Part shown: positions 60,205 through 64,000 of the stretch, in pieces
Position numbering within the stretch: the stretch's first letter is position 1
Layout: every line of letters starts with the position of its first letter
Assembly (NCBI GenBank): GCA_910575035.1
Contig: CAJTDL010000003.1
Location: forward strand, 124,001 to 188,000
Direction: 5' to 3'
From: Lachnospiraceae bacterium
Lineage (GTDB): Bacteria; Bacillota; Clostridia; Lachnospirales; Lachnospiraceae
DNA length: 64,000 nucleotides
Translations under genes and position numbers: made by a program
The notes under the pieces: generated by a model
Seen by the model: only the letters and a program-made list of their open reading frames with translations
What the model was told of the DNA's origin: nothing
The model's database searches: none

Positions 60205-61254
60205 CTATTTTACAGCGCGCAGTATGGCATTGTAAATCCCCTGGGCTGCCTGTCTTTGGTACTCTGGGGTTTTAAGCTTGTTTAGTTCCTCCTGGTTCGT
60301 CATATACCCTACGGCAAGGGACACCGCCGGCACCTTGCTGCTGCGCAGGACATAATCCCGGTTGCCTGGGAAAACACCATTTGCTTTACTGCCCAGAGAC
60401 GCTGTCACCTCCTGCAGGAAAATTTCTGCCAGCTCCTGACTGCCATCCCCTTTCTGCTCATCATACATAGCCTCTGTGCCGTTAACCTCCGACATCTGCC
60501 CATCTGCTGCTGAATGGCAGTGGATGCTGAAAAAAAAGTCCGCCCGAACTGCCTCTGCAAGGCGCAGGCGTTTGTCAAAGGAAGGATTGGCATCTTCTGT
60601 CCTGGTATAGTACACGCCAATGTGCCTGCCATCCTCATCCAAAAGCCCCTTCAGCCCTAGGACAATGGCCAGGTTCAGATCCTTCTCCACTATATTCTGC
60701 TTGATATCGCCAGAAACACTGCCTCCATGTCCTGGGTCAATGACCAGGATCTTCTCATATACCTGCCAGGGCGCCCAAAAATCCAAATACAGATAACCGC
60801 CTTCCACACGGCTTTCCACCTCATAAACGCCATCCATGGATATTTCCACCAGGCCTTCTTCCATGCGCATGCCTTTGATATGATCCATCCTTCCCAAAAA
60901 AGGATGGCTGTCAAGGTAATCTTCTTCCATCCCTGGGATGTGGATAGCTATAACCTGATCCATATAGTTATTTTCAACAGATACGCCCTCCTTCCCCAAA
61001 TTTTCCGGAAGCTCCAGGGATAACTGGGGCTCGCGTATTCCAACGCCTTCCTTGCAGTTCCCATAAGAAGCAAACATCCAAAGCCCTTCCATCTGCTCCC
61101 GCTTGGCTTCCCGGTTGTGGACTGCTGAAAATTGCGTGAAAGCCACCATCGCCGCCAAAAGCATCCCCAGCAAGGCTGCTGCCGAAACCATCAGTATCTT
61201 TTTTTCCATATGCTGTCTATTCCGCCTCCCTTTATCCTTTATGGGGCGTTTCAT
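60205..61254 (-). CDS. N-acetylmuramoyl-L-alanine amidase (Amidase_3, CwlD-like)
   Basis: 349 aa; a start at 61209 (MEKKILMVSAAA) is also possible. One signal anchor (ILMVSAAALLGMLLAAMVAF), an AMIN-like beta domain (about 60-165), then the zinc amidase: VIDPGHGGSVSGD (His), VEKDLNLAIVLGL (Glu), FFSIHCHSAADGQ (His) and VSLAVGYMTNQEE. Cleaves stem peptides from muramic acid; CwlD acts in spore cortex, and the similarity here is only architectural. Overlaps the methylase gene upstream. Confidence 0.9.
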   Translation of the reverse strand: MKRPIKDKGRRNRQHMEKKILMVSAAALLGMLLAAMVAFTQFSAVHNREAKREQMEGLWMFASYGNCKEGVGIREPQLSLELPENLGKEGVSVENNYMDQVIAIHIPGMEEDYLDSHPFLGRMDHIKGMRMEEGLVEISMDGVYEVESRVEGGYLYLDFWAPWQVYEKILVIDPGHGGSVSGDIKQNIVEKDLNLAIVLGLKGLLDEDGRHIGVYYTRTEDANPSFDKRLRLAEAVRADFFFSIHCHSAADGQMSEVNGTEAMYDEQKGDGSQELAEIFLQEVTASLGSKANGVFPGNRDYVLRSSKVPAVSLAVGYMTNQEELNKLKTPEYQRQAAQGIYNAILRAVK

Positions 61255-62413
61255 TTCCAGCAGAAGGCTGCTTTGGCCTGGGAGGCTTAGGCCCCAAGAA
61301 TTGATAAAAATATGCCTTTATCATACCATTGTAAATCTTACGGTTCTTGTCAGCTTTGCGGCCTATGTATTTCTGGGCATCCTCATAGGCAGTGACCAGA
61401 TAGGCTGACCAGCTGTCCAGGCGGCTTAAAGCCTCCCCAATCTCAGTATACAGGCCTGGAAGGGCTTCCTTTTCCTCTAACCGCTCCCCGTAAGGGGGAT
61501 TTGTAATCAAAAACCCATATTTTTTAGGATGGCGCAGCTCGCTGACAGGACGCTGCTGAAAATGGATCAGATGCTCCACGCCTGCCCGCCTTGCATTCTC
61601 CCTGGCTGCCCGGATTACCTTCCCATCAATATCATACCCCTGAATATCTACCACAATATCCATATTTGCCATGTCCTGGGCTTCCTCCACAATTTCCTGC
61701 CATAACCGGGGCTCAATCAAGTTTGTCCAGGATTCTGCTGTAAAGCTGCGGTTCATGCCAGGTGCTATATTCGCCGCCATCATAGCCGCCTCTATTGGAA
61801 ATGTGCCGCTGCCGCAAAATGGATCCACCAGGATACGGTCACTTTTCCAGGGCGTCAGCATCAGCAGCGCGGCTGCTAGGGTCTCTGAAATCGGTGCCTT
61901 GCCTACATGGGGGCGGTAGCCCCGCTTATGGAGGGAATCTCCTGTAGTATCGATGGCAGCCACTACCTCATCCTTCATTAGAAACAGCCGTAATGGGTAA
62001 TCTGCCCCATCCTCTGGAAACCAGCCAATATGGCAGGATTCTTTCAGCCTCTCTACCATGGCTTTTTTGGTAATGGATTGGATATCTGTGGCGCTAAACA
62101 GCCTGCTCTTAACAGAAGATGCCTTTGCCACCCAAAACCTTCCGTCTGCAGGGATAAAATCCTCCCAGGGGATCTTTCGGATCCCCTGGAACAGCTCCTC
62201 AAAGGTCTCTGCATGGAACTGCCCTGCTTTTAACAGCACCCGCTCCGCTGTCCGCAGGAAGATATTTGCCCGGCAGATGGCTTCCGCATCTCCCTGGAAG
62301 CTGACCTTCCCATCCTCTACCTTCGTAATCTCATAACCTAAATCGTATATCTCTCTTTTCAGCACTGCCTCCAAGCCAAAATGGCAGGGGGCGATCAATT
62401 CATATGTTTTCAT
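61232..62413 (-). CDS. THUMP-domain 23S rRNA-type guanine N2-methyltransferase
   Basis: 393 aa from MKTYELIAPCHFGLEAVLKR (GGAGAAAGTAC upstream). A THUMP RNA-binding domain (about 50-160) is followed by UPF0020 methylase motifs DPFCGSGTFPIEAAMMA and the catalytic NPPYGERL. Corresponds to the RlmL N-half or YpsC family, which modify 23S rRNA. No RlmK half is present. Confidence 0.92.
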   Translation of the reverse strand: MKTYELIAPCHFGLEAVLKREIYDLGYEITKVEDGKVSFQGDAEAICRANIFLRTAERVLLKAGQFHAETFEELFQGIRKIPWEDFIPADGRFWVAKASSVKSRLFSATDIQSITKKAMVERLKESCHIGWFPEDGADYPLRLFLMKDEVVAAIDTTGDSLHKRGYRPHVGKAPISETLAAALLMLTPWKSDRILVDPFCGSGTFPIEAAMMAANIAPGMNRSFTAESWTNLIEPRLWQEIVEEAQDMANMDIVVDIQGYDIDGKVIRAARENARRAGVEHLIHFQQRPVSELRHPKKYGFLITNPPYGERLEEKEALPGLYTEIGEALSRLDSWSAYLVTAYEDAQKYIGRKADKNRKIYNGMIKAYFYQFLGPKPPRPKQPSAGNETPHKG

Positions 62414-62487
62414 GTACTTTCTCCATTGTGTCTGCATTTACGCTCCTGTTACTATATTATAGTTTCCCAATCCCGCTGTCAATCCTT

Positions 62488-62784
62488 TTATGCATTTTGG
62501 AGCGCCGCCTGGATGCCCCCCACAAGCGACATTGTCTGGTAACCCTTACGGCTTAAGTCCTTCGCCGCCATCAGGCTGCTGGAGCCCCTGTCACAATAAA
62601 AAAGGTACAGCTTATCTTTTGGCAAATACTCCTGGAACACTTCCAAATCCTCATAAGGTATATTCCTGGCCCCCTCCACATGGACTTCCTCAAATTCCTC
62701 TCTGCTGCGCAGATCAATGACCCATGCATCCGGGCGCTTACGGTATAGATTAAATTCCCGAATCCCAATTGCCTGAAACTCCAT
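62488..62784 (-). CDS. Single-domain rhodanese-like protein
   Basis: 98 aa. WVIDLRSREEFEEVHVEGAR and the active-site loop YCDRGSSSLMAAKDL with the catalytic Cys, then GYQTMSLVGGI. Sulfur transfer or persulfide carriage; partner unknown. Confidence 0.92.
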   Translation of the reverse strand: MEFQAIGIREFNLYRKRPDAWVIDLRSREEFEEVHVEGARNIPYEDLEVFQEYLPKDKLYLFYCDRGSSSLMAAKDLSRKGYQTMSLVGGIQAALQNA

Positions 62785-62802
62785 ATGATCACTCCTTTAT
62801 AA

Positions 62803-62841
62803 GAAAACAGATTACCAGAAGTGATTTCTGGTAATCTGTTC
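62803..62841 (-). terminator. Terminator of the Asn-rich protein gene
   Basis: ACAGATTACCAGAA/TTTCTGGTAATCTGT with TTTTC on the minus strand. Confidence 0.75.
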
Positions 62842-62880
62842 CTAGACTATACTATGCAGTTTTTACAGGAGTGGTGCATG

Positions 62881-63108
62881 CTAACGGCTATAAGAATCTG
62901 TGCTGTTAGATCCGCTTGCATTTTTAGCATTGTTCTTGGTGCTGTTCTGGGAAGATGCGTTCTTCGCATTGTTCTGGGAAGAAGTGTTCTTCGTATTGTT
63001 CTGGGAAGATGCATTTTGGGCATTCTTTGCGCCGTTATGGCAGTCCTTCATGCCAGCTTCATTTGTCCCATTGGTTCCTTTGTTCTGCATATCACTGTTT
63101 TTTGCCAT
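62881..63108 (-). CDS. Small Asn/Ser-rich repeat protein
   Basis: 75 aa from MAKNSDMQNKG, 8 nt after AGGAGG (an ATG two codons earlier is too close). About a third of the residues are Asn. A 9-residue repeat, SSQNNTKNT, SSQNNAKNA, SSQNSTKNN, fills the centre. A single Cys-His pair (MKDCHNGAK) precedes the repeats. The composition recalls gamma-type small acid-soluble spore proteins and clostridial Asn-rich peptides, but I cannot assign it. It has its own ribosome site and terminator, which supports a real gene. Confidence 0.65.
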   Translation of the reverse strand: MAKNSDMQNKGTNGTNEAGMKDCHNGAKNAQNASSQNNTKNTSSQNNAKNASSQNSTKNNAKNASGSNSTDSYSR

Positions 63109-63114
63109 TTTCAT

Positions 63115-63589
63115 TTCCTCCTAAATGTTTACAGTCTTCTGAATGCCGCCAATAAAAAATAACAGACTGGGATTTCTCCTGCATGGGCAATCCGTTATTT
63201 CTTATTTGCTGTACTAGTATCTGAAAAAGGGGAAATTTTATACATAAATTAGAGTTATTTTTCTGTGTCGTGGACTTTTATAGCCTGCAAAGTATTTGGC
63301 TTCTTGATTAAATTGCCTATTGCACTGCTGTTTTTGGGTATGAGAAAAGGCCAGCGGGGGAACCACTGACCTTTTCTATGAGGGGAGTATAAATAATTAA
63401 TAAGGGGTATAACTTTATAAAAAGAACTCCTGAAGGTGAAATCCTTTTTACAAATAGAATTATACAACGGGTTTCTGGAAAAGTCAAGCAGAAATTTTAA
63501 AAAATTTAAAATTTTTAACTATATAGGGTACACCACTGGGGTGGCTAAACCTCTCCCCCTGAATTTTGCTGCCCAGCCACCAGGATATA
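63115..63589. other. Intergenic region
   Basis: About 475 nt, no gene seen. Contains AAAAGG-CAG/CTG-CCTTTT (about 63342-63376), a terminator-like hairpin, and AT-rich sequence to the right. Confidence 0.45.
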
Positions 63590-63631
63590 GAAAAAATTGG
63601 CATATCGGACGGAGAACTCCGATATGCCAAT
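63590..63631 (-). terminator. Terminator of the surface-protein gene
   Basis: ATTGGCATATCGGA/TCCGATATGCCAAT, 14-bp perfect stem, then TTTTTTC on the minus strand. Confidence 0.85.
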
Positions 63632-63640
63632 CTTATTTTC

Positions 63641-64000
63641 TTATCGATAGGTTGTATAAATTGTCCCAGACAAGTACCAGGTATCATCGCTCTTAAAGGT
63701 TTTCTTTCCAACCTTCTTATTTGCCACCACTTTAATATAATAGGTCCTTCCGCTTACGATCTTTGAGCCATTGCACTTTGTAATCAGGCAGCTGTTCTTT
63801 TTGGTAGTGGTTGCTTTCTTATAGCCTCTTTCTCTGTTTTTGGAGATATAGACAGTATAATCCTTTGCACCCTTAATCTTAGACCAGGATACCTTTATTC
63901 CCTTAGAAGCATTCTTGTCTAATTTTCCCTTCGGGAATTTTGCAAAATAGTAATCATCTGACCATGCCCCATATGTCTTCTTGCCATTTATCATAAAGTA
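63641..64000 (-). CDS. Surface protein with fibronectin III-like C-terminal domain, 5' end beyond window
   Basis: The minus-strand frame is open to the right edge; only the last about 119 residues are visible. IKVSWSKIKGAKDYTVYISK and TYYIKVVANKKVGKKTFKSD form a fibronectin type III-like fold, common at the ends of Clostridia cell-surface proteins. Very Lys-rich. The upstream domains and anchor are outside the window. Confidence 0.7.
   Translation of the reverse strand, partial: YFMINGKKTYGAWSDDYYFAKFPKGKLDKNASKGIKVSWSKIKGAKDYTVYISKNRERGYKKATTTKKNSCLITKCNGSKIVSGRTYYIKVVANKKVGKKTFKSDDTWYLSGTIYTTYR

Noticed and set aside
1-64000. CRISPR arrays, phage genes, restriction or known anti-phage systems
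   Set aside because: No spaced direct-repeat arrays, cas genes, structural phage genes or recognisable defence operons were seen; the only recombinases are the two switch enzymes.

Overview
The window looks like chromosome from a motile, anaerobic Firmicute of the Lachnospiraceae/Clostridia type. This is inferred from the mix of genes: an electron-bifurcating Nfn pair, an A-type flavodiiron protein, Clostridia-type flagellins with Maf-like glycosylation factors, LarB/LarC, and ECF sigma/anti-sigma and PadR/HAAS modules. Base composition is moderate, with one clearly AT-richer stretch at about 18.4-25.2 kb. No species is claimed.

The main feature is a pair of related flagellin loci. Locus 1 occupies 1-4.7 kb and locus 2 occupies 18.4-26.8 kb. 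Reading on the minus strand, each has the order csrA, flagellin, small helical protein, Maf-like (DUF115) protein. Locus 2 continues into pseudaminic-acid-type sugar genes (pseB, a methylase, pseF, a pseG remnant, a GNAT). About 45 bp upstream of each csrA lies a 0.94-0.99 kb segment bounded by 28-29 bp inverted repeats. Each segment contains a FimB-sized tyrosine recombinase (192 aa) and, at its far end, a sigma-D/sigma-28-like promoter. In the orientation given, both promoters point away from csrA-flagellin. They also run straight into the inner repeat, which with its flank forms a GC stem plus T-run (intrinsic terminator). Inversion would put the promoter about 80 nt in front of csrA and would remove the terminator's outer base pairs and T-run. 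I therefore read these as two flagellar phase-variation switches, both OFF here, with different repeat cores and so probably independent. Flagellin 2 has an in-frame amber codon 26 codons before the normal end, and its glycan genes are partly decayed. Both flagellin leaders carry GGA-loop hairpins that suggest CsrA control.

Other regions: 4.9-12.1 kb holds a hypothetical protein, a Nudix hydrolase, a tightly overlapping sigma/anti-sigma/membrane-protein operon, fprA and a response-regulator diguanylate cyclase. 12.5-18.3 kb holds nfnBA, divergent aroD and shikimate/quinate dehydrogenase, and a DUF4097 surface protein. 27-42 kb is mostly housekeeping: an HD protein, nfo, ilvD, a FadR-type regulator, a degenerate HPr, larBC, lysA, an RNA methylase, an amidase, hemL, hemB and two tRNAs. 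Next to the tRNAs, 42.3-47.3 kb is an accessory scar: an IS66 remnant with intact ends, a broken M56/BlaR1-like gene, an intact IS1182-type element and a truncated prolyl-tRNA-editing gene. 47.5-64 kb returns to housekeeping (topB, cdd, udp, a Ca/Na antiporter, MATE, rpsU, rdgB, cwlD-like, an rRNA methylase), ending in a partial surface protein.

There are several unexplained repeats: a 4 x 45 bp tandem array, two families of dispersed intergenic repeats, and a branched, structured intergenic element at 47.6-47.73 kb.
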